64,000 bases of DNA, from the NCBI RefSeq assembly GCF_001665835.1, contig NZ_LZSX01000079.1, positions 1 through 64,000 on the forward strand, read 5' to 3'. Positions 8,535 through 16,593 of this stretch are shown here, piece by piece. A model generated the notes under the pieces. The model ran no database searches. It was given only the letters and a program-made list of their open reading frames with translations, and had not been told where the DNA came from. The first letter of the stretch is position 1. Every line of letters starts with the position of its first letter. This stretch comes from Mycobacterium colombiense (lineage in GTDB: Bacteria; Actinomycetota; Actinomycetes; Mycobacteriales; Mycobacteriaceae). A program made the position numbers and the translations under genes.

Positions 8535-9637
8535 CGCCCAGCGCGCGGATCGAGGAAGTCACCGCGCAGGTCTACGAAATCCCCACCGACGCACCGGAAG
8601 CCGACGGCACCCTGTCCTGGACGTCGACCACGCTGGTGCTGGCCGAGGTTGCCGCCGGCGGCCGCCGCGGAATCGGCTACACCTACGCCGACGGGGCGTG
8701 CGCCAAGCTGATCGACGGCAAGCTCGCCGGCGCGCTCACCGGCCACAGTGCCGTGGACATCCCGGCGCGGTGGGCGTCGATGGTCGCGGTGATGCGCAAC
8801 AACGGGCGGCCCGGGCTGGCCTCCTGCGCGATCTCTGCGGTCGACACCGCGCTATGGGATCTCAAGGGCAAGCTGCTGGAGCTGCCGGTATGCCGGCTGC
8901 TCGGCATGGCGCACCCGGAAGTGCCGATCTACGGCAGCGGCGGCTTCACCACCTACGACGAGCGCACCACGCGCGCCCAACTCGAACGCTGGGTCCACGA
9001 GTGGAAGATCCCACGGGTGAAGATCAAAATCGGCGAGTCGTGGGGCTCCGACGTGAGCCGCGATCTGGATCGGATTGCCCTGGCGCGCAAGGTGATCGGA
9101 CCAGACGTCGAACTATACGTCGACGCCAACGGCGGCTACGACCGCAAACAGGCGATCCGGGTGGCCCACGCGATGGCCGACCACGGTGTCACGTGGTTCG
9201 AAGAACCCGTGTCCTCCGACGATCTGGACGGGCTGCGGGAGGTACGCGACCAGGTGACCCCGGACGTCACCGCCGGGGAGTACGGCTACGACCTGGCGTA
9301 CTTCAACCGCATGCTCGCCGCCGACGCGGTCGACTGCCTGCAGATCGACGTCACTCGCTGCGGGGGCATCACCGACTGGGTGCGCGCCGCGGCCGTCGCC
9401 GCCTCCTACAACCTGGACGTCTCGGGGCACTGCGCTCCCAACCTGCACGCCCACGTCGCCACCACCATCCCGAACCTGCGGCATCTGGAGTATTTCCACG
9501 ACCACCACCGCATCGAACACATGCTCTTCGACGGCGCGCTGCCGCCCGACGGCGGCGCATTGCGACCCGATCAACATCGGCCGGGGCTCGGCCTGGAGGT
9601 CAAACACCAAGACGCCGAGCGCTACCGGACGGCCTGA
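8531..9637 (+). CDS. Enolase-superfamily protein (mandelate racemase/muconate lactonizing type), putative sugar-acid dehydratase
   Basis: A 368-aa protein whose ATG overlaps the SDR stop. It has the superfamily layout: an N-terminal capping domain, then a barrel with a Lys pair on strand 2 (RVKIKIG), metal ligands Asp in YVDANGG, Glu in WFEEP and Glu in TAGEYG, and a C-terminal His in SGHCAPNLHAH. A KxK motif with a His base near the C-terminus is typical of mandelate-racemase-like acid-sugar dehydratases. After a GMC/GDH-like sugar oxidation, dehydration of an aldonate is a sensible next step, which is inference. The last ~30 residues are charged and less conserved-looking. This is the last gene of the operon. 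Confidence 0.85.
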   Translation: MTPSARIEEVTAQVYEIPTDAPEADGTLSWTSTTLVLAEVAAGGRRGIGYTYADGACAKLIDGKLAGALTGHSAVDIPARWASMVAVMRNNGRPGLASCAISAVDTALWDLKGKLLELPVCRLLGMAHPEVPIYGSGGFTTYDERTTRAQLERWVHEWKIPRVKIKIGESWGSDVSRDLDRIALARKVIGPDVELYVDANGGYDRKQAIRVAHAMADHGVTWFEEPVSSDDLDGLREVRDQVTPDVTAGEYGYDLAYFNRMLAADAVDCLQIDVTRCGGITDWVRAAAVAASYNLDVSGHCAPNLHAHVATTIPNLRHLEYFHDHHRIEHMLFDGALPPDGGALRPDQHRPGLGLEVKHQDAERYRTA

Positions 9638-9740
9638 CGACAGGCACTGCTCACACGCGCCGTAAGCCGAGGTATGAACGCGCGCAAAAGCGGGAATCGA
9701 TACGCCAAGGTTTTCACAAAGGGGATTGGGGAAACGCGAG

Positions 9741-10427
9741 ATGACGGTGAACTCCAACGACGAAACTGTTGAACGCCGCGACGCGCTGGTGTCTGACGTC
9801 GTCGAGGGAGGCGATCTGAACGCGGTCGACCTGGTGCTGGGTCTCGGTGAGCCACAGCGCGTCGGCCGGTTCTGGTTCTACCTCGACGGCCATCGCTGGG
9901 AATGGTCGGACGCGGTGGCGTGCATGCACGGCTACAAGCCGGGACAGGTCGAGCCCAGCACGGAACTGCTGCTGCGACACAAGCATCCCGAAGACCGGGA
10001 GCGGGTGGCCGCCGTGCTGGACCGCGTGACGAAGGGGAAGCCGTTCAGCAGCCGGCACCGCATCATCGACGCCGCCGGGCGCACCCGGTGCGTCGTCGTC
10101 GCCGGCGATCGCATGCTCGACAGCAGCGGTGCGTTGGCCGGCACGTCGGGGTTCTACGTGGACGTCACCGACTCACTGCACTCCGATATCACCAACGTGC
10201 TCTCGGCGGTGGCCGAGGCCCGGGCGCGCATCGAGCAGGCCAAGGGCGTGCTGATGATCGCCTACGGCATCTCGGCCGAGCGTGCGTTCGACATTCTGGT
10301 GTGGCGTTCCCAGGAGACGAACCTCAAGCTGCGCGACGTCGCCGGCCGCTTCCTGGATGCCGTGGCCAGCAAGGCGTCGTCGGAAACCCAAAGCCAGGTT
10401 GACCAGGCTCTGCTGACCCTGGGCTAG
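9741..10427 (+). CDS. PAS-ANTAR RNA-binding response protein
   Basis: A 228-aa protein from the ATG at 9741, preceded by GGGGATTGGGG; a TTG 15 nt upstream is possible but less likely. Residues about 35-145 form a PAS_3-type sensor fold (WEWSDAVACMHGY, LLRHKHPEDRERV, RHRIIDAAGRTRCV, GFYVDVTDS). Residues about 155-210 are an ANTAR domain (RIEQAKGVLMIAYGISAERAFDIL), the RNA-binding module that stabilises antiterminator hairpins. There is no receiver domain, so a small ligand or redox signal at PAS is the likely input. It stands 100 bp after the sugar operon and 24 bp before the ABC-F gene. Its RNA target is not identified here. Confidence 0.88.
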   Translation: MTVNSNDETVERRDALVSDVVEGGDLNAVDLVLGLGEPQRVGRFWFYLDGHRWEWSDAVACMHGYKPGQVEPSTELLLRHKHPEDRERVAAVLDRVTKGKPFSSRHRIIDAAGRTRCVVVAGDRMLDSSGALAGTSGFYVDVTDSLHSDITNVLSAVAEARARIEQAKGVLMIAYGISAERAFDILVWRSQETNLKLRDVAGRFLDAVASKASSETQSQVDQALLTLG

Positions 10428-10438
10428 GGGCGCACCGC

Positions 10439-10444
10439 TAGGGT
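10439..10444 (+). promoter_or_regulatory. -10 element, probable leaderless promoter of the ABC-F gene
   Basis: TAGGGT ends 7 nt before the GTG start at 10452. It lies in the short gap after the ANTAR gene, so the ABC-F gene probably has its own promoter and a leaderless mRNA. Confidence 0.5.
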
Positions 10445-10451
10445 CGGCCCA

Positions 10452-12224
10452 GTGGCACACCTACTTGGAGCTGAGGCGGTACACCTCGAATATCCGACTC
10501 AGGTGGTCTTCGAATCGGTCACGCTCGGGGTCAACGACGGCGCGCGCATCGGCATCGTCGGGCGAAACGGCGACGGCAAATCCAGCCTGCTGCGGCTGCT
10601 GACCGGCCAACAGGAGCCCGATTCCGGCCGGGTCACCCAGCGCAGCGGGCTGCGGGTCGGCGCGCTGAGCCAGGCCGACACCCTGGCCCCGGACCACAGC
10701 GTGGGCCACACACTCGTCGGCGAGGCGGCCGAACACGAGTGGGCCCGTGACGCGCGGGTCCGCGAGGTGGTCGCCGGGCTGGTCTCCGACATCGCCTGGG
10801 AGGCAACGGTTGCCACGCTGTCCGGCGGCCAGCGCCGCCGGGTACAGCTGGCCAGGTTGCTGATCGGCGAGTGGGACGTCATCGCACTCGACGAGCCCAC
10901 CAACCATCTGGACATCGAGGGCATCACCTGGCTGGCAAGCCATCTGCGGGGGCGTTGGGCGCGCGACACCGGCGGGCTGCTGCTGGTGACCCACGACCGC
11001 TGGTTTCTCGACGAGGTCGCCACCGCGACGTGGGAGGTGCACGACGGGATCGTCGAACCGTTCGACGGCGGCTACGCGGCCTACGTGCTGCAGCGCGTCG
11101 AACGGGACCGGATGGCCGCCGTCGCCGAGGCCAAGCGGCAGAACCTGATGCGCAAGGAGCTGGCGTGGCTGCGCCGCGGGGCACCGGCGCGGACGTCCAA
11201 GCCCAAGTTCCGGATCGAGGCGGCCAACCAGCTGATCGCCGACGTGCCGCCGCTGCGCAACACCGTCGAGCTGGCCAAGCTGGCCACCGCGCGGCTGGGT
11301 AAGGACGTGGTCGATCTCCTCGACGTCTCGGTCTCGTTCGACGGCCGCCCGGTGCTGCGCGACATCGAGTGGCGGATCGCCCCCGGCGAGCGCACCGGCA
11401 TCGTCGGGGCCAACGGCGCCGGCAAGTCGACGCTGCTGGGGCTGATCGACGGCACCATCACCCCGGACGCGGGACGGGTCAAGCGCGGCAAGACCGTGCG
11501 GCTGGCGGTGCTCGACCAGCAGGGCGACGCCCTGGCCGCGGTCGGCGGCGACCGGATCGCCGATGTGCTGGGCGGGCTGCAGGGCGGCTATCAGGTCGAC
11601 GGCCGCGAGGTCACCCCGGCGCAGCTGCTGGAGCGGCTCGGGTTCGGCCGCGGCCACCTGTCCGCCCGCGTCGAGGATCTCTCCGGCGGTGAGCGGCGGC
11701 GGCTGCAGCTGATGCTCACGCTGCTGTCCGAGCCCAACGTGTTGCTGCTCGACGAGCCGACCAACGACGTCGACACCGACACCCTGGCCGCGATGGAGGA
11801 CCTGCTGGACTCGTGGGCGGGCACGCTGATCGTCGTCTCGCATGACCGCTACCTGTTGGAGCGGGTCACCGATCAGCAGTACGCGGTGCTCGACGGCCGG
11901 TTGCGGCATCTGCCCGGCGGTGTCGACGAGTATCTGCGGCTGGCCGAACAGCGGACCGGCGCGGCCGCACCCGAGCCCACGCCGGCCGGTCCTTCGGGGA
12001 TGTCCGGCGCGCAACGCCGCGCCGCGGAAAAAGAGGTGGCCTCCGTCGATCGTCAGCTGGCGCGGCTGGCGGACCGGATCGAGGACAAGCACAACGAACT
12101 CGCCGCGCACGACCAGTCCGACCATGTCGGCATCACCCGGCTCACCCAGGAGTTGCGTGCGCTCGAGGACGAGGTGGCCGCCACGGAGAGTCGCTGGCTG
12201 GAGCTCAGCGAGCTGCTCGAATGA
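10452..12224 (+). CDS. ABC-F family ATPase (duplicated ATP-binding cassette, Uup/EttA type)
   Basis: A 590-aa protein with a GTG start. It carries two nucleotide-binding domains and no membrane spans: the first has Walker A GRNGDGKSS, signature LSGGQRRRVQLA and Walker B IALDEPTNHLD; the second has GANGAGKST, LSGGERRRLQL and LLLDEPTND. A charged linker (RVERDRMAAVAEAKRQN...) separates them and a coiled-coil C-terminus follows (KEVASVDRQLARLADRIEDK). ABC-F proteins act on the ribosome rather than as transporters; some protect it against macrolide-type antibiotics, others tune elongation. By position next to pks11 it corresponds to what I recall as the split pair Rv1668c/Rv1667c of M. tuberculosis; here the frame is intact. 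The specific ribosomal role is undetermined. Confidence 0.9.
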   Translation: MAHLLGAEAVHLEYPTQVVFESVTLGVNDGARIGIVGRNGDGKSSLLRLLTGQQEPDSGRVTQRSGLRVGALSQADTLAPDHSVGHTLVGEAAEHEWARDARVREVVAGLVSDIAWEATVATLSGGQRRRVQLARLLIGEWDVIALDEPTNHLDIEGITWLASHLRGRWARDTGGLLLVTHDRWFLDEVATATWEVHDGIVEPFDGGYAAYVLQRVERDRMAAVAEAKRQNLMRKELAWLRRGAPARTSKPKFRIEAANQLIADVPPLRNTVELAKLATARLGKDVVDLLDVSVSFDGRPVLRDIEWRIAPGERTGIVGANGAGKSTLLGLIDGTITPDAGRVKRGKTVRLAVLDQQGDALAAVGGDRIADVLGGLQGGYQVDGREVTPAQLLERLGFGRGHLSARVEDLSGGERRRLQLMLTLLSEPNVLLLDEPTNDVDTDTLAAMEDLLDSWAGTLIVVSHDRYLLERVTDQQYAVLDGRLRHLPGGVDEYLRLAEQRTGAAAPEPTPAGPSGMSGAQRRAAEKEVASVDRQLARLADRIEDKHNELAAHDQSDHVGITRLTQELRALEDEVAATESRWLELSELLE

Positions 12225-12264
12225 AACTGGCGCGCACGGGGTTTCGCGCGATGCGCTCAGGCGC

Positions 12265-13326
12265 TCAGTGCCAGCGCAGCAACACCAGTTCGGAGCCGAA
12301 GCCGGGACCCATCGCGAGCATCACGCCGGGGCTGCCGCTGGGGGGCGGTTTGGCGATGGTGTCGCGCAGGATGTGCAGCACCGACGCCGACGACAGGTTG
12401 GCGACTTCCTCGAGCGAGCGCCAGGTCAGTTCCTGCGCCTCCGGCGGCAGGTCGAGGCTGGCGGCGATCGCGTCGATGACCTTGGGGCCGCCGGGGTGCG
12501 TGATCCAGGCGCCGATCTCGTCCTTGGTCAGCTGGTGTGCGGCGAGGAAACTGTTCACGTCATCGGCGAGGTAGCGGTCGATGACCTTCGGCAGTTCCGG
12601 GGACATGGACAGCTGCATGCCGTCCGAGCCGATGTTCCAGCCCATGATATGCAGCGATTCGGGGTACTGCCGGCTGCGGGAATCCAGGATGTCGGGCCCG
12701 GCGGAATTCAGCTGCTCGGCGCGACGGTCGCCGACGGCGACCACGGCCGCGGCGCCGTCGCCGAACATCGCCGTGCCGACCAGTCCCGACACGGTCGGCC
12801 TGACCGTCGGGAAGGTGAGCGAACACAGCTCGACCGACACCAGGGCGGCAACGCCGTCGGGCGCACCCCGCAGATAATCGTGCAGCCGTCCGACGCCGCC
12901 GGCACCGGCCGCGCAGCCCAGCCCGAACATCGGGATCCGGCGCACGTCCGGGCGCAGACCGAGGAGGCCCACGAGCCGGGCGTCGAGGGACGGCACCGCG
13001 ATGCCGGTGACGGTCGTGGTGGCGATCATGTCGATGTCTTGGGGTTGCAGCCCGGCCTCGTCGAGCGCGCCCAGCAACGCCTCGCAGCCCAGCTCCAGGG
13101 CCTTGTCGATGAAGATCTCGTTGGTCGCGCTGAAGTCGGTGAGGTCGTGGTAGCGCTCGAGGGGCAGCACGAGGTGGCGGCTGTTGACCTTGGCGGCGGC
13201 ATGCAGCCGCCGGACGACCCCTTCGTGCTCCTTCAACGTCGGGAACTCGACGAGCTGGTCGGTGATTTCGCTTTGGCTATATCGATGTGGCGGCAACGCG
13301 CCGAAAACACCCGCGATGACGCTCAT
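12265..13326 (-). CDS. pks11: Type III polyketide synthase, Pks11-like (alkylpyrone synthase)
   Basis: A 353-aa chalcone-synthase-fold enzyme, the length recalled for M. tuberculosis Pks11. The catalytic triad is visible as Cys138 (MFGLGCAAG), His277 (ITHPGGPKV) and Asn310 (EVANLSSAS), and the C-terminal block GPGFGSELVLL is present. Mycobacterial members condense long-chain acyl-CoA starters with malonyl- or methylmalonyl-CoA to give alkylpyrones. It is the most downstream gene of the pks cluster, transcribed the same way as pks9 but separated from it by a 160-bp AT-rich gap with its own promoter. It is a close paralogue of Pks10 at the other end of the locus. It converges on the ABC-F gene with a 40-bp gap. 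Confidence 0.92.
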   Translation of the reverse strand: MSVIAGVFGALPPHRYSQSEITDQLVEFPTLKEHEGVVRRLHAAAKVNSRHLVLPLERYHDLTDFSATNEIFIDKALELGCEALLGALDEAGLQPQDIDMIATTTVTGIAVPSLDARLVGLLGLRPDVRRIPMFGLGCAAGAGGVGRLHDYLRGAPDGVAALVSVELCSLTFPTVRPTVSGLVGTAMFGDGAAAVVAVGDRRAEQLNSAGPDILDSRSRQYPESLHIMGWNIGSDGMQLSMSPELPKVIDRYLADDVNSFLAAHQLTKDEIGAWITHPGGPKVIDAIAASLDLPPEAQELTWRSLEEVANLSSASVLHILRDTIAKPPPSGSPGVMLAMGPGFGSELVLLRWH

Positions 13327-13380
13327 GTTCTACCTTCTTGACTGCCAACCGGCGTAAACGACGCTCCCCTTGATGCCGGA

Positions 13381-13409
13381 AGTTTATGCGGTCCCGTTTG
13401 GTGGCGCAA
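13381..13409 (-). promoter_or_regulatory. Predicted promoter of pks11
   Basis: On the minus strand, TTGCGC (13404-13409) and TAAACT (13381-13386) are separated by 17 bp, a good sigma-A-like arrangement. It lies in an unusually AT-rich gap between pks9 and pks11, about 55 bp before the pks11 ATG. The same gap holds the imperfect repeat GACAT...ATGTC. Confidence 0.45.
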
Positions 13410-13486
13410 AAGTTTGACATATTCGACACATGTCTTATTAATTGTGCTCCGCCTCCGCGTAATCATATCCGCCACCGGGGAATTCA

Positions 13487-16400
13487 TCATTCGGTGTCTT
13501 CCTCATCCGCCGAGCTGAGCGCCATCGCGATCAGCGCATCGGGGCTCAACGCGTCGATGTCGTCGGCACCGGCATTTGCTTCGGCGACGGGCGTTTCCGG
13601 GGTGCCGGCAAGCAATAAAAGCTTTTCGAGCAAGCCCGTTCTCCGAAGCTCGCGCACCGGAATCTTGCGCAGTGCCGACCAAATCTTTTCCTCGTCCGAT
13701 TCGGCCGGCTCGTAATGGAGTAGTTGCCGGCGAAGATGATCGGCCAGCGCGGCCGGCGTCGGGTAATCGAAGATCAGCGTTCGCGACAGAGCCAGGCCGG
13801 TATGGCTGGTGAGACGGTTGCGCAGTTCCACCCCGATCATCGAGTCGAAGCCGCGGTCGCCGAAAGCGCGGTCGCGGTCGATGGCGTGGCCGCCCGAATG
13901 GCCGGACACCGCCGCCGCGTGTTCGCAGACCAGCTCGACCAGCACCCGGTGCTGGTCGTCGGGCGCCAGTCCGAGCAGCCGGTGCGCCAGGTCGGGCGTT
14001 CGAGAAGCCGTCGCGGGCGGAGCCCCCGTCGCGCCGGCGCCTTCGGCGCCCAGCCAAAACCTCTGCCGCGCAAAGCCATACGTCGGCAACTCGACACGTC
14101 GCGCGTTCAGCCCGGCGAACACGCCCGCCCAATTCGGGTCGAGGCCGCGGGTGAACAATTGGCCGGCCGCGCCCAGCAGCGATTCCGTCTCGGGCCGATC
14201 CTTGGCCATGCTGGCCACCGAGACCGCCCGCTCGGCGCTCAGCGATTGGTCGACCGCCGCCGTCAAGGCCGCACCCGGACCCAGTTCCACGAAGACCCCG
14301 GCGCCGGCCGCCTCGGCGGTGCGCACACCCTCGAAGAACCGGACCGGCCGGCCGACGTGCTCCGCCCAGTACTGCGGCGAGCCGTAGCCCGCGCCCGCCA
14401 GCTGCCCGGTCACGTTGGACACCAACGCGATTCGCGGCTCCCCCGCCTCGATGCCGGCCACGGCCGCGGAAAATTCCGCCACCATCGGCTGCATCAACGG
14501 CGAATGAAACGCATGCGACACCGCCAGCCGGTGCACGCGCCGGCCTTCCCGGGCCAGCCGGTCCGCCAGCGTGTCCACCGGCGTCTGTTCGCCCGAAAGC
14601 ACCACCGCGTCGGGGCCGTTGACCGCCGCGATGCTCACCCCGTCGTTCAGCAGCCCGGCCACCTCGGCCTCAGCGGCGCCGACCGCCACCATCACCCCGC
14701 CGGCCGGCAACCCGGCCATCAACCGTCCCCGCGCCGCCACCATGAGCGACGCATCCGCGAGCGTCAGCACCCCGGCCACGCACGCCGCGGTGATCTCGCC
14801 GACCGAGTGCCCCATCACCACATCCGGTGTGACACCGAGGAACTGCCACAACGCCGTCAGCGCGATGCCGATCACGAACAGCGCCGGCTGGGCAAACTCG
14901 GTGTTACGCAACATCTCCGGGTCGGCGCCCCACAGCACCTCGCGTAGCGGCGCCCGCAGATGAGCGTCGACGGCCGTGGCGGCCTCGTCGAAGGCGCGGG
15001 CGAACACGTCGAACCGCTCATACAGTTGCCGCCCCATGCCCAGCCACTGCGACCCTTGACCCGGGAACACAAAGGCCGTCTTGCCCAACGACGTCGCCCG
15101 GCCCACCGCCAACCCCGGCCGGGACTCCCCCGCCGCGAGCGCCGCCAAACCCGTTGCCAGCGCCGCAGGATCGCCGCCCACCACCACCGCGCGGTGCTCG
15201 AAGACGGTCCGGGTGCTGATTAACGACCAGGCGATGTCGAGGGGGCTCACATCGGCCCGGTCGGCCAGATAGGCCGACAACCGTCGCGCCTGGTTGGCCA
15301 GCGCCTGTTCGGAGCGGCCCGACAGCACCCACGGCAGTACCTCGTCCGCACCCGCGGGCGAGTCCGCCGGCCGTGTCTCCGGCTGGGCGGGGGGCTGTTC
15401 GAACTGCTCGACGATCAGGTGCGCGTTGGTGCCGCCCATGCCGAACGAGGACACCCCGGCCCGGCGGGGGCGATCCACCGGCGGCCACGGTGTCAGCGTG
15501 GTGTTGACCTGCAGCCCAAGGTGATTGAGCTCGGTTTCGGGGTCGGCGTAGTTGAGGCTGGGCGGGATCGCGGCCTGTCCGATCGCCAGCACGGCCTTGA
15601 GCAGGCCCGCGATCCCCGCAGCGCTGCCGGCGTGGCCGATGTTGGTCTTGACCGATCCCACCCGCACCGGATCGTCGGCGCGCCCGGCGAAAATCTCCCC
15701 CAGGGCCTGGGCTTCGATCGCGTCGCCGACCTTGGTCCCGGTGCCGTGCGCCTCGATGTAGTCGATGTCGCCGCCCCGCAGGCCGGCGTCAGCGAGCGCG
15801 CGCCGGATCACCTCCGCTTCACCGCGCGCCGACGGCACGGTCTGGGCGGTCGCGCTGTGCCCGGCGTTGCCGACGGCGCCGCCGCGAATGACCGCGCGGA
15901 TGCGGTCACCGTCGGCCAGCGCCGACGCCAACGGCTTCAGCAGCACCAGTCCGCCGCCTTCACCGCGCACGTAGCCGTCGGCGCGCCGATCGAACGCATA
16001 CGTGTGACCCGACACCGACACCGCGCCGAATTCCCGTTCCAGCATCCCGATTTCGTCGGCCAGGTTGAGGTGGACCCCGCCCGCGATGGCCAGTGCGGAC
16101 TGGCCGGTGGCCACGCTTTCGCGGCCGAGGTGCACCGCCACCAGAGAAGACGACTGGCCGGAATCGACGGTCATGCTGGGCCCCCGCAACCCGAAGGCGT
16201 ACGAGATGCGGTTGGCGATCATCGCCCGGCTGATCCCGGTGAAGGTGTGGTGATCCAGGTTGTCGGCGACGTCGCGCAGCGTCAGTGCGGCGTAGTCATC
16301 CGTCATCGCCCCGAGAAAGACCGAAACCGGTTCTCCCCGCAGCGTTTCCGGCACCAGGAAGGCGTCTTCGAGTAACTCCCAGGTGAGCTCGAGGGCCAGC

Positions 16401-16591
16401 CGTTGCCGCGGATCCATCGCGCTCGCCTCTCGCGGCGACAGGTTGAAGAAGTCGGCATCGAATTCGCCCGCGTCCCCGGTGAACCGGGTGGCCTCACGCC
16501 CGTCGCGGATCAGGCGCCAGAACGCGCCGGGTCCTGGGGCGGCCGGGAACCTGCAGGCCAGCCCGATGATCGCTACGTCTGTCGAGGGCAA
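13487..16591 (-). CDS. pks9: Type I polyketide synthase Pks9-like, KSQ-AT-ACP
   Basis: A 1034-aa protein with KS at about residues 5-420, AT at about 505-800 and ACP at about 885-960. The KS nucleophile is replaced: the usual TACSSS reads DSGQSSS, with Gln146 at the Cys position, the hallmark of KSQ domains that decarboxylate malonyl-ACP to prime a chain. Both KS His motifs (EAHGTGT, KTNIGHAGS) remain. AT has GHSVGE and HAFH, signatures of malonyl-CoA selectivity. ACP carries the phosphopantetheine Ser in GFDSMIGVEL. Unlike Pks7 and Pks8 it has no N-terminal coiled-coil docking segment. The start is a TTG two bases after the pks8 stop, so translation is probably coupled. The end (DALSPDALIAMAL) looks like a docking tail. 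No thioesterase is present. Confidence 0.9.
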   Translation of the reverse strand: MPSTDVAIIGLACRFPAAPGPGAFWRLIRDGREATRFTGDAGEFDADFFNLSPREASAMDPRQRLALELTWELLEDAFLVPETLRGEPVSVFLGAMTDDYAALTLRDVADNLDHHTFTGISRAMIANRISYAFGLRGPSMTVDSGQSSSLVAVHLGRESVATGQSALAIAGGVHLNLADEIGMLEREFGAVSVSGHTYAFDRRADGYVRGEGGGLVLLKPLASALADGDRIRAVIRGGAVGNAGHSATAQTVPSARGEAEVIRRALADAGLRGGDIDYIEAHGTGTKVGDAIEAQALGEIFAGRADDPVRVGSVKTNIGHAGSAAGIAGLLKAVLAIGQAAIPPSLNYADPETELNHLGLQVNTTLTPWPPVDRPRRAGVSSFGMGGTNAHLIVEQFEQPPAQPETRPADSPAGADEVLPWVLSGRSEQALANQARRLSAYLADRADVSPLDIAWSLISTRTVFEHRAVVVGGDPAALATGLAALAAGESRPGLAVGRATSLGKTAFVFPGQGSQWLGMGRQLYERFDVFARAFDEAATAVDAHLRAPLREVLWGADPEMLRNTEFAQPALFVIGIALTALWQFLGVTPDVVMGHSVGEITAACVAGVLTLADASLMVAARGRLMAGLPAGGVMVAVGAAEAEVAGLLNDGVSIAAVNGPDAVVLSGEQTPVDTLADRLAREGRRVHRLAVSHAFHSPLMQPMVAEFSAAVAGIEAGEPRIALVSNVTGQLAGAGYGSPQYWAEHVGRPVRFFEGVRTAEAAGAGVFVELGPGAALTAAVDQSLSAERAVSVASMAKDRPETESLLGAAGQLFTRGLDPNWAGVFAGLNARRVELPTYGFARQRFWLGAEGAGATGAPPATASRTPDLAHRLLGLAPDDQHRVLVELVCEHAAAVSGHSGGHAIDRDRAFGDRGFDSMIGVELRNRLTSHTGLALSRTLIFDYPTPAALADHLRRQLLHYEPAESDEEKIWSALRKIPVRELRRTGLLEKLLLLAGTPETPVAEANAGADDIDALSPDALIAMALSSADEEDTE

Positions 16592-16593
16592 GG

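Noticed and set aside
10461..12125. 554-codon minus-strand frame opposite the ABC-F gene
   Set aside because: Antisense of a gene with two full ATPase cassettes; product has no motifs.
13400..13486. Possible attachment site or insertion scar in the AT-rich pks9-pks11 gap
   Set aside because: No direct repeats, integrase or transposase remnants were found; a promoter explains the base composition.
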